Shown piece after piece: positions 35,026 through 44,050 of a DNA stretch of 64,000 bases. How positions within the stretch are numbered: the first letter of the stretch is position 1; every line of letters begins with the position of its first letter. The translations under genes were made by a program, and so were the position numbers. The stretch lies in contig CAZLBP010000006.1 of NCBI GenBank assembly GCA_964557855.1, positions 62,001 to 126,000 on the forward strand, written 5' to 3'. This stretch comes from JAJRZL01 sp964557855 (GTDB lineage: Bacteria > Zixibacteria > MSB-5A5 > GN15 > FEB-12). The notes beneath the pieces were generated by a model that was not told the DNA's origin, searched no databases, and saw only the letters and a program-made list of their open reading frames with translations.

Positions 35026-37254
35026 TTACGAACCTATTTCAAGCGCAAATGCCGCCTGGTCGGAGCGATCGTATTCGTTGATACGGCCGCTGCCGTTGGT
35101 GTGTTTGGCGTACACGCGCAGGTTCAACGCGAACGTGCATTTCGTGTGCTCGTTCAACATAGAGCCAAATGTCTGCGGCGTCGAAACGGCCGGCGCACCG
35201 GCGCCGAGTGACGGAGGAGCGTTGTTGCCGCTCGTTTCCACCGTGCGATTGGGGCCGTTCAAGCCGCGATGGTACCAGATCGTGTAGTAGTACATGAACG
35301 GTTCACCGGCCGGCCCGTTGACATGAAACGCCCGGAATCCCGCCGAAAACGTGCTGGCCGCCGTACCGACCAGGAACTGGCACTCCTCGGTGTTCATCAT
35401 GCCGTCCAGGCGCAGGTCCTCGATATCTCCGTAGCAAGGCTGCTTGTCGGTCCAGAACACATGTACGAGCGTGGCAAACGGTACTTTCGTGGTCGTGGTC
35501 GGCGTGGTCCAGTGTAGGAAGTCGAAGTTCTTGGCGGTGCCCGATCCAGTCGCACCCGTGGGTTTCAGGCGACGTGCGGCGCTGTCGAAGATCTCGATAA
35601 TGACGAGATGTTTGCCGTTGGCCACCTCGAGCGTATTCCAGGCATTGTGGAACTGGGCATGCAGCCACTGATGCGACAGGTCCCAATAGGGAATCTTGTA
35701 CAAGCCGCTCTGAACATTGCCGTCAGGGTCCGTTAAAGAATCCGGCCCCAGTGATTCGCCGTGAACCTGGACCTGCCCACCTACGTGTACGAAGCGCGAC
35801 CAGGTGACGGGCGTCGTCAGCGGCTGCGGCGTCTCTCCGGCGGCGGGGTTACCCATGGAGTCGGCCTGGACGATGCTGAAGCGATAGTATTTCGCGCCCA
35901 GCGCTTCCATGCCGGGATGAACATACAAACGGAAACTAAGGGTCTTGCTCCACGGCTGATTCCGCAGTCGGCCGACCGCACTCTCGCCGGGAGCCGGCGG
36001 ATTCACCAGGCCGCCGTTAGCCGGCAGCGGCGTATTGAGACCATCGAGGTCGTTCTGCACCGGGCTGACCAGACGATGGCTGCGGGTCGAGCCGATGTCC
36101 TCAAGTATGACGAATGGTTTGTCGTTGGGGACCGGCGGATCCTGCGGCTGGCAGGCGCGCGCACGCAGATTATAGGTCCTGATGTCTGCTTCCTCATCAC
36201 TGGTAAACCAGTCGTATGCCTCGAGGCCGTCGTAGATGTAAACCCATTGGTTCTCATGCCACTGCTTGACTTTATAGGAATACGTGGTCCGGCAAGTTGT
36301 GCCTATGCGCACGAAAACAAGTGGTCGGGTATAGCAAAAGGTAAAGGTCCCGTCCGGCCGGATGGTTACTTCACCGACTTTTCTGGTCGTGCATCTCCAG
36401 GGGAAGCAGAGGATATGATGGAGATAGGGTCGGGCCATGACGTACTCACCCGCCGCTTCGCGCGGCAAACGTTTGAGCGCTGTCAGATCTTCGTTGAGCT
36501 TCGCCGAGGTCGGCTGCACCACGGCCGGATCGAGCGTAGCTTCTCTCAGCTTGAGGTGGCGCTGCAGATCCCGGGCTATCGGGGACGGATCCGGACCCGG
36601 CCGCGGTCCGGGGAACGGCCCCGGCTCGGGGATCGGATCCGGGAGCGGGATGGGGTGCAGCAGGTCCTTAAGCTTTCGGATCAGGTCATCCAGTCTGGGG
36701 TCAAGGACAACCCACGGCCGACAGCAGCAAACGCGTTCGTACACCTCGATCACTCCCTGGCAGATAGGCAGGCAGATAGCCGAGGGTAGATTGAGGGTGA
36801 TTCGTGGGGTCAGCGTGCCCCCCGGCAACGGCGGAAGTTCCGGCAACGGGGTCACTCCCGGAAAAGGAGAGATCGGTGTCAGGAACGGGGTGCATTTCTT
36901 CACGGAACCGCTGACACAGACCACTCGGTACAGCCAGCCGATCCAGTGACTGCGGTCGATATCGATCACTCTCCGCTCAACCCATTCGTTCCAACTGGCG
37001 GCCGCACTGAAGGGCAACAGTCCCTCGGAACGAATTGTCTGGATGTCGTCGGTCACCGGTCCGAAAGCAACCAACTGATCGAGCTTCTGCCACTCCTGCT
37101 TGAGCTCGAGCTTACCGTTGCGGACCGGCGCCAGTACTTTCTGTGGTGTCCGCGCAGCATCGAGAACGTACAATGCTACCTCCGGTACTTCCTCTTCGCT
37201 TTTTCTCCCCTGCAGATTGACTTGAACCACAAGGGACTGATCTTTGCGAGCCAT
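35026..37254 (-). CDS. 742-residue Cys/Pro-rich protein of unknown function
   Basis: Start taken at ATG 37254 because AAGGAAG lies seven bases before it; an ATG six codons upstream would place that site inside the gene. There is no signal peptide or membrane segment. Layout: a beta-rich N-terminal domain (about 1-95; SLVVQVNLQGRKSEEEVPEV), a Cys-rich part (about 100-190; ICLPICQGVIEVYERVCCCR), a proline-rich linker of alternating Pro near 200-230, a helical segment, then a long beta-rich region with a second set of Cys (HHILCFPWRCTTRKVG). No family is recognised. Codon use looks native. It stands alone on the minus strand next to surface-protein genes. Confidence 0.72.
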   Translation of the reverse strand: MARKDQSLVVQVNLQGRKSEEEVPEVALYVLDAARTPQKVLAPVRNGKLELKQEWQKLDQLVAFGPVTDDIQTIRSEGLLPFSAAASWNEWVERRVIDIDRSHWIGWLYRVVCVSGSVKKCTPFLTPISPFPGVTPLPELPPLPGGTLTPRITLNLPSAICLPICQGVIEVYERVCCCRPWVVLDPRLDDLIRKLKDLLHPIPLPDPIPEPGPFPGPRPGPDPSPIARDLQRHLKLREATLDPAVVQPTSAKLNEDLTALKRLPREAAGEYVMARPYLHHILCFPWRCTTRKVGEVTIRPDGTFTFCYTRPLVFVRIGTTCRTTYSYKVKQWHENQWVYIYDGLEAYDWFTSDEEADIRTYNLRARACQPQDPPVPNDKPFVILEDIGSTRSHRLVSPVQNDLDGLNTPLPANGGLVNPPAPGESAVGRLRNQPWSKTLSFRLYVHPGMEALGAKYYRFSIVQADSMGNPAAGETPQPLTTPVTWSRFVHVGGQVQVHGESLGPDSLTDPDGNVQSGLYKIPYWDLSHQWLHAQFHNAWNTLEVANGKHLVIIEIFDSAARRLKPTGATGSGTAKNFDFLHWTTPTTTTKVPFATLVHVFWTDKQPCYGDIEDLRLDGMMNTEECQFLVGTAASTFSAGFRAFHVNGPAGEPFMYYYTIWYHRGLNGPNRTVETSGNNAPPSLGAGAPAVSTPQTFGSMLNEHTKCTFALNLRVYAKHTNGSGRINEYDRSDQAAFALEIGS

Positions 37255-37272
37255 GTTTGACTTCCTTTTCAT

Positions 37273-37680
37273 TTATGGTTAGAATCCGGTTCTATTTCGT
37301 CACGAGTCGTGCTGCGACACGTTTCCCTGTGCCCGGACGTCGGGGCAATGGTGCAATTCACTTCTGCCACGTAAGATGAAACTACACTGGTTGTATTAAC
37401 TGCTCGGCGGCAAATATAGGCTTTATGGCCCTATGTTGTCAAGGAAAATGTCAGGCGCCGGTCAACGCGCGAGTCCAGCCTGGATGGGGTAGCGGATGTC
37501 AATTATGAAGGGCGTATTTGTAGGGCAGGTCCGCTTCGGACCTGCCCTGCAAATACTATACTCCTCGCCCCGGCGCATTCCAGAGCTTTCAACGCTCTTC
37601 AAAATGCGGGCAAAGCCGCAAGTGGTGCGCCGCCCGACGGTGGGCGACTCAGCCTGACCTACTTACGTTCCGGGCGCAGC
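37273..37680. repeat. repeat-bearing intergenic region with GTAGGGC hairpin
   Basis: About 420 bases without a gene. The first half is plain sequence that should hold the promoter of the orphan gene. At 37520-37549 is a single hairpin GTAGGGCAGGTCCG-cttc-GGACCTGCCCTGC. At 37600-37650 is a sequence related to the 55-mer beside the assembly gap (GCCGCAAGTGGTGCGCCGCC). Confidence 0.7.
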
Positions 37681-39768
37681 CTACGCACAGGCCGGCGGCA
37701 ACGGTCCGCTCTCGAACAGATAGTCCACCAGGTAGGACAGGTCGGACACATCGGTCGGTCCGCCCGGACCTACGATGCCGTCGACATTACCTTCGTCGGG
37801 ACAACCCGGCAATTCACCGGACCGGAACAGGTAATCGACGAGGTAGGATAGATCGGCGACGTCGATCGGACCCGATGGTCCCGCTTCACCGTCAACGTTC
37901 CCGGGATTAAGGCAGCAGCAGACGTCACCGACGCCGTCACCATCGGTATCTTCCTGGCCGGGATTGTCCGCCAACGGACAGTTGTCGCAAGAGTCACCGG
38001 GAATGTCATTGTCCGAGTTAAGCTGACCGGGGTTAGGAGCATCGACACAGTTATCGCACAGATCACCGATGTCATCGGCGTCGGCATCGGCCTGGTTGGC
38101 GTTAGGAAGGTTCAGACAATTATCACAGGCGTCGCCTACTCCGTCCTCATCGGTGTCGGTCTGATCGATGTTGCTAACGAACGGACAATTATCTACTTCA
38201 GCGCAGAGACCGTCCTCGTCGGGATCGTTGATCTGATCGTCCGGGCAGGGATCGCACGGATTGCCGATACCGTCGCTGTCGTCATCTTGCTGGAATGGAT
38301 TCGATATCTCGGGACAGTTGTCAACGTCAGCACAGACATCGTCGGCGTCAGCATCGTTCAGCGAGTCCAACGGGCAACTGTCGCCGCAGGCATCGGGCAA
38401 ACCGTCCACATCGCTGTCCTCCTGTCCCGGATTGTACGTATCGGGACAATTGTCCACATTGGCGCAGAACCCGTCGCCATCCAGATCGTTATCGGGATCC
38501 AGGGGACAGGTATCGCAAAGATCCCCGATACCGTCGGCATCGAAATCGAACTGATCGGCGTTGGCAATATCGGGGCAGTTGTCACAGCCGTCTTCGATGC
38601 CGTCTCCGTCCAGATCCGGACCCGGGGTGTCATCGTACAGCGTGTCTTCCCTGATCTTGAGAATGAACAACCGGCCGTCGAGATGCGAGGCATAGACCAG
38701 GCTGTCGTCCCCGGTAAACGGAAACACGCCCCAGCAGTTGTCGGACGGACGATCATACACGGCCACTTCCTCCGGACAATGTGGTATGGACATATCGAAC
38801 ACGGTTACACCGGCGCTGTAATGGGACATGTAAACGAAGTCACCCAGAACATGGGCATTGTGGGCAAAGTTGTTGACTCCCAGGTATTCGCCCAGAATGC
38901 GAATATTGAACAGGTCTTGAATGCTCCAGACCTTCACAGTCTTATTGGTGGTTTCCTCGGTCGTGACGGCGTATTTGCGGTCTGCGCTCGGCCAGATATT
39001 GTGGACATAACCGGCATTGGGAATCGGGACCCGGACGATCATCGTCGGCACGAGTTTGTTTCTCATATCCCAGATCGAAAAGTAAGGCGCGTATCCTTCG
39101 GCCAGATAGGCCGTGTCATTCATGACGTACAGATCATGAATACCGTCACTGAAACCGAAGCCGTTCACGTACACCGGGTTTTCCGGGACGCTGAGGTCGT
39201 GGACAAAGACCGCCCGATCCTGTTGACCAACACCTTCGAGATACAGGTAGCCCTTCAGGGAATCGATGGCGAGATTGTGAGACGAGAAAGTTCCAAACGG
39301 CGAAGTCGGCACAACGTCGATCAAATGGGCGCTGTCCGGCAGATACTGCAGATCAATCACCCACAGGCCGGTGCCGCATTCGGAGACGCTGTACAGGTAG
39401 TGTTGCCAGGTGGCCATGTCCTGCCAGAGGCACCCGCTGCCGAACAGTGTATCGACCGGCACCAGGCTGTCCGCATTCACAAACACCAGACCGTCATCGA
39501 CACCCATGATGGCGTAGTTGGTACCGTCCGGTGACTTGTAACCCCAGCAATCGCTGCCGTTCGTTGTCCCGAATTGAAAGGCCGCCAGGCTGTCGAGTAT
39601 GTATGGCGTATCGCCCTCGGCCAGCAGTTTGGCCGGGACTTGCCGCTGCAACTCCTGCGCTGCCAGAACTTCAGACCAGTTGTCCGGTTCTCCCTGAACC
39701 GATTCACCGGAAAGCCCACATATCACCAGAGCCGCAAAACTCAACATCAGACCTAGACTAACACGCAT
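37681..39768 (-). CDS. secreted protein with LVIVD-like repeats, TSP3 calcium repeats and dockerin-like tail
   Basis: 695 residues. Signal peptide at the start (SLGLMLSFAALVICGLSGES). Residues about 80-370 are repeated beta units of the choice-of-anchor B/LVIVD type (YLYSVSECGTGLWVIDLQ, FVHDLSVPENPVYVNGFG). Residues about 375-610 are a run of thrombospondin type 3 repeats (DxDxDGxxDxCDNCP units), which bind calcium. The C-terminus has two dockerin-like calcium loops: GNVDGEAG followed by VADLSYLVDYLF, and GNVDGIVG followed by VSDLSYLVDYLF. The protein is exported and probably surface-displayed; the ligand is unknown. Single gene. Confidence 0.88.
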   Translation of the reverse strand: MRVSLGLMLSFAALVICGLSGESVQGEPDNWSEVLAAQELQRQVPAKLLAEGDTPYILDSLAAFQFGTTNGSDCWGYKSPDGTNYAIMGVDDGLVFVNADSLVPVDTLFGSGCLWQDMATWQHYLYSVSECGTGLWVIDLQYLPDSAHLIDVVPTSPFGTFSSHNLAIDSLKGYLYLEGVGQQDRAVFVHDLSVPENPVYVNGFGFSDGIHDLYVMNDTAYLAEGYAPYFSIWDMRNKLVPTMIVRVPIPNAGYVHNIWPSADRKYAVTTEETTNKTVKVWSIQDLFNIRILGEYLGVNNFAHNAHVLGDFVYMSHYSAGVTVFDMSIPHCPEEVAVYDRPSDNCWGVFPFTGDDSLVYASHLDGRLFILKIREDTLYDDTPGPDLDGDGIEDGCDNCPDIANADQFDFDADGIGDLCDTCPLDPDNDLDGDGFCANVDNCPDTYNPGQEDSDVDGLPDACGDSCPLDSLNDADADDVCADVDNCPEISNPFQQDDDSDGIGNPCDPCPDDQINDPDEDGLCAEVDNCPFVSNIDQTDTDEDGVGDACDNCLNLPNANQADADADDIGDLCDNCVDAPNPGQLNSDNDIPGDSCDNCPLADNPGQEDTDGDGVGDVCCCLNPGNVDGEAGPSGPIDVADLSYLVDYLFRSGELPGCPDEGNVDGIVGPGGPTDVSDLSYLVDYLFESGPLPPACA

Positions 39769-39930
39769 GTCGTAACACTCCTTGTGTCAGGATGATTTCG
39801 CTCGATTCTTCGATTGTCAACGCAGGGCAGTTACTGATAAAGATAATATAATGGATTTAGTTTGTCAACGTTTCAATTACAGTAACATGATACCGGGGGA
39901 ATTGTTCAAAGATGATCCGGGCGAATCACA

Positions 39931-40503
39931 CTATTGCCGGAATTCGTTTTTCAGTATACCGAAGGCGAATACACCGTACCAGCGGTTGCCCAGCCGGCAT
40001 GCCTGCCGCCAGGTACCTTCCTGAGTGAAACCGCACTTCTCCAGCAGTTTGACGGAGGCAATATTCGGCTCCGCCACGACAGCATAAACGCGATGCAGTC
40101 GCAGCTCCTTGAAGGCCAAACGTAGAATAAGTTGGACAGCCTCCTCAGTGTACCCTCGCCGCCAGTACTTCTTACCCAGCCAGTAGCCGAGTTCGGCGTT
40201 TTTGTTTCTGGGATGTATGTTTAAAAGGCCGATACCGCCAATTGCAGCCTCGGATTCGTTCGGAACGATACCAAGATGCAGTGCCTCTCGCTTTCGGTTG
40301 AGACGTCGGGACCGGTTTATCCAGCTGCGGGCATGCTGCAGTGTGTAAGGATATGGCAAGGTTTGCATGAACCTGGTTACCCGGCGGTCGTTGGCCTGAG
40401 TTTGTATTGACTCTGTGTCCGCCAGACGGAGTTGTCGTAGTGTAATCGCCGAACCGGCTAGTACAGGTATTGACATTCTGTTACCGGCCATGGTGGAACT
40501 CAT
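39931..40503 (-). CDS. RimJ-type GNAT N-acetyltransferase (second of a tandem pair)
   Basis: 190 residues. ITLRQLRLADTES at the start, GGIGLLNIHPRNKNAELGYW and then LGKKYWRRGYTEEAVQLILR, the acetyl-CoA motif, and YAVVAEPNIASVKLLEKCGF, the usual GNAT helix, identify RimJ/RimL-like acetyltransferases that modify N-termini or small amines. The start overlaps the stop region of its upstream paralogue by 23 bases; internal ATGs at residues 5 and 10 are alternative starts. Target unknown. Confidence 0.88.
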   Translation of the reverse strand: MSSTMAGNRMSIPVLAGSAITLRQLRLADTESIQTQANDRRVTRFMQTLPYPYTLQHARSWINRSRRLNRKREALHLGIVPNESEAAIGGIGLLNIHPRNKNAELGYWLGKKYWRRGYTEEAVQLILRLAFKELRLHRVYAVVAEPNIASVKLLEKCGFTQEGTWRQACRLGNRWYGVFAFGILKNEFRQ

Positions 40504-41032
40504 CCCGCAGCAAACCGAAACACAACAGATCCAGCCATCGCCCGCCGATAAGCTCCGCCTGGCGCCACGTTACCTCGTGCGTGAAGCCCAGTTTCTCCAG
40601 CACTCGAATCGAGGCGCGGTTCGGTTCGTTAACGAATGCATAGACTCGGAAGAGTCTCAATGTGTCAAACGAGAAGACAACAATGTGGCGAACGGCTTCC
40701 GTGGTGAAGCCTCGTCCCCAGAATCGTTTGCCCAGCCAGTAGCCAATCTCGGCGTTGCAGTCGGACAGGTTCACCGTATTGAGACCGACTCCGCCGACTA
40801 TGCTTCCTGACCCACGATCTTCGATACCGAAGAAGTAGCAGGTTCCTGTCTTAGCCAGACGATGAGAACTATTGACCCATCGATGTGCGTGTTTGTTGGT
40901 ATAGGGATACGGTACGCCTTCGAGATACCGGCTTACCTGACGGTTGTTGATGTTTCGTTGAATTGAATTAACGTCAGATCGCCGTAGCCGGCGGATATTG
41001 ACCAGATTCCCTTCGATTGTCGGGAGCTGCAT
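40481..41032 (-). CDS. RimJ-type GNAT N-acetyltransferase (first of a tandem pair)
   Basis: 183 residues with the same motifs as the next gene: VNIRRLRRSDVNSIQ, AEIGYWLGKRFWGRGFTTEA and YAFVNEPNRASIRVLEKLGF. The two are clearly a tandem duplication in an overlapping operon, but well diverged, so not recent. Each keeps the acetyl-CoA loop and the C-terminal helix, so both are probably active. Neighbours give no hint of the substrate. Confidence 0.88.
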   Translation of the reverse strand: MQLPTIEGNLVNIRRLRRSDVNSIQRNINNRQVSRYLEGVPYPYTNKHAHRWVNSSHRLAKTGTCYFFGIEDRGSGSIVGGVGLNTVNLSDCNAEIGYWLGKRFWGRGFTTEAVRHIVVFSFDTLRLFRVYAFVNEPNRASIRVLEKLGFTHEVTWRQAELIGGRWLDLLCFGLLRDEFHHGR

Positions 41033-41272
41033 GCTGGATCATAAGGCGTCCTGCCAGATTTGACAACTAATAACATCGGGTGACGGCCCTCGGCTTAGAT
41101 CGACCTTGCCCTGCAAGACACCCCACCTGCTATGCATTGATATGCACATATGCTGCAGGTCCGCCCCGACAGATCCGACCGTCCGGATATTGTAAACAGT
41201 TAAAATAGAACAGCTTATACATCATAAGCAGTATTCTGCCACATTCGGTACATGGGTTGCTGACTGGACTCA

Positions 41273-41373
41273 TGAGAAATCTCATATGGGTGAAGGGATT
41301 TCCAAGTACAGCCTAAAACACCTGATTGAAGTACTTATTTGGTGATTGTTTCTACCTGTGCAGGGAAACAATC
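41273..41373. other. leader region of the PEP-CTERM gene with two hairpins
   Basis: The 425-base space before the PEP-CTERM gene contains ATGAGA-aa-TCTCAT (41273-41286) and GATTGTTTC (41344-41352) pairing with GAAACAATC (41365-41373) across a 12-base loop. These could act in the transcript leader or as operators. I see no clear -24/-12 promoter of the kind reported for some PEP-CTERM genes and no gene in the rest of the gap. Confidence 0.5.
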
Positions 41374-41457
41374 GGAAAGCAGAAAAGTAATAGAGCAACT
41401 AAACAGGCATAATTGACTGTTCTAGACGAACCTAACCTGCAAGAAAGGGAGACACAA

Positions 41458-42216
41458 ATGAAGAAACTCTTTGCGATCGTGGCGATTGCAGCTTTGATGC
41501 TTGGTTCCTCCGCCAGTGCGGTCCCGATGTTTGACATCTGGCAGGATGTCAGCGGAGATGGTGTCAAAGACACCTATCTGGGAACCGTGGAGGCATATAC
41601 CGGGACAGAGTCAGCCGCCGACAATTATAACTTTTTCTCCGCCTCGGCTCACCCGATCAACGGGCCGACTCCCGAAGCCTACAAAAGCAAGATGTATATG
41701 TACGATGGTCCGGATGGCCTGTCGTTCGGCTTCTTCCACAATATCGATGCGGGCGGTAACAACTACTGGAATCATGTGGATTGGGATATCAGCCTGATGA
41801 ACATGTCGTCTTCGTTCGGATTGAGTGACGACGGCGGTCTGACTCAGAGCGAATTCAGCCAGGTTGATCCCAATACGTATTCGGGACGGTGGGCCTATCG
41901 TATCAACACTGACGGTGGCGTGATTAAAGATCTCACACCGACCGACACGTACTGGGAAATCATGATCGACCCGCTGGCCTTCGGCGATGTTCAGGACTGG
42001 AGTATGTACTCGGCCGATGGTTCGGTTATCAACCTCTGGAACAACCCGGTGGGTCTTCCGACCGGACTCGGTTCTACCGATCATTACGAACTCGATACCG
42101 ATGCTTACACCACGTTCATAACCAAGAGCGCCATTCCGGAACCGACTTCCATGCTGCTGTTTGGACTCGGCGTGGCCGGTACTCTGGTTCACCGACGTTT
42201 GAGAAAGAACAAATAG
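41458..42216 (+). CDS. PEP-CTERM sorting-signal surface protein
   Basis: 252 residues from the ATG at 41458 (AAGAAAGGGAG precedes it). Signal peptide KKLFAIVAIAALMLGSSASA, a secreted domain of about 200 residues rich in Asp, Gly and Tyr with no cysteine, and a C-terminal sorting signal: the IPEPTSM motif, a hydrophobic stretch LLFGLGVAGTLV and the basic end HRRLRKNK. Such tails are processed by an exosortase (EpsH) in the inner membrane, usually in exopolysaccharide-forming cells. No exosortase is in the window. The mature domain is not recognised. A good terminator follows. Confidence 0.9.
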   Translation: MKKLFAIVAIAALMLGSSASAVPMFDIWQDVSGDGVKDTYLGTVEAYTGTESAADNYNFFSASAHPINGPTPEAYKSKMYMYDGPDGLSFGFFHNIDAGGNNYWNHVDWDISLMNMSSSFGLSDDGGLTQSEFSQVDPNTYSGRWAYRINTDGGVIKDLTPTDTYWEIMIDPLAFGDVQDWSMYSADGSVINLWNNPVGLPTGLGSTDHYELDTDAYTTFITKSAIPEPTSMLLFGLGVAGTLVHRRLRKNK

Positions 42217-42248
42217 CCCGCTTTTCTATCCAGAGACAGCATACCAGA

Positions 42249-42280
42249 CCCCGGTGACAACATTGCCGGGGTTTTGTTTT
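42249..42280 (+). terminator. intrinsic terminator after the PEP-CTERM gene
   Basis: CCCCGG (42249-42254) pairs with CCGGGG (42266-42271) across an 11-base loop, followed by TTTTGTTTT. It lies 33 bases after the PEP-CTERM stop codon. Confidence 0.85.
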
Positions 42281-42470
42281 CGTGCAGTCTCCCCCGAACA
42301 AGTTTGAGGGTGCCGGCTGTCGCAACAGGACAATACAGTCAATTCGGTCATCGTGAAAATGGGCCATTTTGCTTCACTGATTGTTCGATTCGATTCGTAT
42401 CAACGGAAACATTTCCTCTGTCTCGCCGGTTGTCTATGGAAGATTCAACGAATCATAGAGGAATTCAAAA

Positions 42471-42659
42471 ATGCCCGAGGTGAAAATCACGATTATACCT
42501 AATGGTCCGGCCACGGTTCAGTGTGAGAGCGCTGAAATCTCCTTGCCGGACGGCACCGTTGTTCAGAAGGAAAACCGCTTCTCACTCTGTCGTTGCGGCC
42601 AGTCCAACCAGAAGCCGTTTTGCGACGGCACCCACAATACACGCGGATTCAAGGGGTAG
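42471..42659 (+). CDS. CDGSH-type iron-sulfur protein
   Basis: 62 residues, a single CDGSH domain: SLCRCGQSNQKPFCDGTHNT carries the C-x-C...C-D-G-x-H ligand set (three Cys and one His) for a [2Fe-2S] cluster. Small bacterial CDGSH proteins are redox or cluster-transfer proteins; the partner here is unknown. The start at 42471 follows AGAGGAATTCAAAA. A single GTAGGGA-type hairpin (about 42656-42692) follows the stop directly. Confidence 0.93.
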   Translation: MPEVKITIIPNGPATVQCESAEISLPDGTVVQKENRFSLCRCGQSNQKPFCDGTHNTRGFKG

Positions 42660-42727
42660 GGCACCGGTAGGGAAGGTCTGCTTCAGGCCTGCCATGTGAA
42701 AACAGGTCGCTGTCGCCCACCGCTCTG

Positions 42728-42894
42728 GAGGCCGTCTCAAAAGGTGATATTCGGTCGACTTTTGTATCGCGTAGCTGCGGGGCTTGTCTCCGCCGATCCG
42801 GCAAGTCGGTGCGGCGCAAGGCCGCACTCCAGGCGGGGAAAGCACAGTCGAGGATCCTCAGTGCCGATTCGCCACTTATGAGACAACTTCCTCT
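42728..42894. mobile_element. MITE-like element, about 167 bp (copy B)
   Basis: Left end GAGGCCGTCTCAAAAGGTGA and right end TCGCCACTTATGAGACAACT with TCCTC form imperfect terminal inverted repeats. The interior (GCGGGGCTTGTCTCCGCCGA, then TCCGGCAAGTCGGTGCGGCG and AAGGCCGCACTCC) aligns along its length with 44883-45049. There is no coding capacity. The inverted ends and short size fit a non-autonomous transposable element whose transposase is elsewhere. Confidence 0.75.
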
Positions 42895-43158
42895 ACGGTG
42901 GGTTTCTCACACCCGTGAACCGACTCTCACGGAATGGTCCACCTGTGGCGGAAGCCTCGGCACGCAGATCTCTGGAATACTAAGGCAGACGGTCACATCC
43001 CGCCAAGGGGAACTGGGCCTGCCGCAATGATCAAACACCAAAACCACTATCAAATCTGTACGGTTTCGCTACAACATCGACATCACTCACGACAAAACAC
43101 TACCAAGACTCCACCGATTCTGCCAAACGAACCCATTTTAGCGTGGCGAACAGTTCCT

Positions 43159-43214
43159 GTGTGGCCGGGATCTCCGACCCCGAATCTTCCGCGATCACAG
43201 ATCGCGGCTACACA
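43159..43214. repeat. dual-hairpin GTGTGGCC element, inverted relative to 2651-2705
   Basis: GTGTGGCCGGGATCTCCGAC starts the first hairpin; CCGCGATCACAGATCGCGG forms the second; the end is GGCTACACA. Its reverse complement matches 2651-2705 at most positions. The surrounding 42900-43500 stretch contains no gene. It also holds CTCTCCTTCGCAAGGAGAG (about 43252-43271), a palindrome AGGTTTAACTTGGGAAC near 43350, and GGCAGGTCCGAAGCGAACCTGCC (about 43441-43463). Confidence 0.8.
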
Positions 43215-43502
43215 GCCCGTGGCGCATTGATGCCCACCTCACGCCCATCCCCTCTCCTTCGCAAGGAGAGGGGTGCCCGAAGAGCGGAGTGAGGATTCCG
43301 CGCCCGAAACCAATAGGTCCGAACTCCTGCAGTTCGCACTCATCTAGTTCCCAGGTTTAACTTGGGAACGAGGGGCTGTCGGAACCACGGGGGATTCCGA
43401 CCTGCTTCTGCCAAACGAACCCATTTCCAGATGTGAAAAGGCAGGTCCGAAGCGAACCTGCCTTACAGTTACGGTAGAAACCGTGGGCGACCTCTGGCTG
43501 GC

Positions 43503-44033
43503 TCACAACTGCTTTCTTCCGCGCCTCACGGCGGCCACAATGATAGGAACCAGCACCAACTGAATCATAATACCCGGCAGGCCCGAGACAATAGCGCCTC
43601 CGGTAGAGAAGAACTTGGCCGCTCCGTAGGGCAATTGCATGAACATCCCGAGCACTAACAGCCCCAGCCCGAACATCAGGCGGCCGACAATCATTGCCAA
43701 AATGAGCGATAAGTAGATATTCAAACGGAGTCGGGCATAAGTAATCCCGGCCACCAGACCGTACATGGGTAACTCCATCGACATGAGCGGTACGGCATAC
43801 GTGGGTGGCATACCGGTTAAGAGGTACGACAGTCCGGGGGCCAGAATACCGACCAGGAGCCCGCTCCAGGGGCCGACCAGAAACCCCGCCAAGAGTACCG
43901 GGACATGCATGGGCAGGAAGATTCGGCCGGCGATTCCGAGTGTGTGAAAGCCGATCGGCAAGAGTACGGCCAGCGCCAGGTAGAGAGCGCTATGGGTAAC
44001 GAATTGCGTCTTGGTGTATGATGCTCTGGTGAT
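43503..44033 (-). CDS. ECF transporter S component-like membrane protein, start codon uncertain
   Basis: The conserved region is about 176 residues with five or six helices. FLPMHVPVLLAGFLVGPWSG, LLTGMPPTYAVPLMSMELPM and LPGIMIQLVLVPIIV are typical of S components that bind a vitamin or other small substrate and share an ECF energising module (not in the window). A TTG at 43961 would give a 152-residue protein that lacks most of the first helix. The frame extends upstream 24 residues (through THSALYLALAVL, which matches the family) to an ATC at 44033 with GGAGA nine bases before it. No ATG, GTG or TTG is available in that stretch. It follows the methyltransferase gene. Confidence 0.75.
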   Translation of the reverse strand: MTRASYTKTQFVTHSALYLALAVLLPIGFHTLGIAGRIFLPMHVPVLLAGFLVGPWSGLLVGILAPGLSYLLTGMPPTYAVPLMSMELPMYGLVAGITYARLRLNIYLSLILAMIVGRLMFGLGLLVLGMFMQLPYGAAKFFSTGGAIVSGLPGIMIQLVLVPIIVAAVRRGRKQL

Positions 44034-44050
44034 CGTTTCGGATCTCCGTA

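Noticed and set aside
38287..39534. Plus-strand open frame of 415 codons
   Set aside because: Antisense to the TSP3/dockerin protein; the repetitive GIV/VDI-rich sequence mirrors the calcium repeats.
40981..41457. Sigma-54 promoter for the PEP-CTERM gene
   Set aside because: I looked for TGGCAC-N5-TTGC and found no acceptable match.
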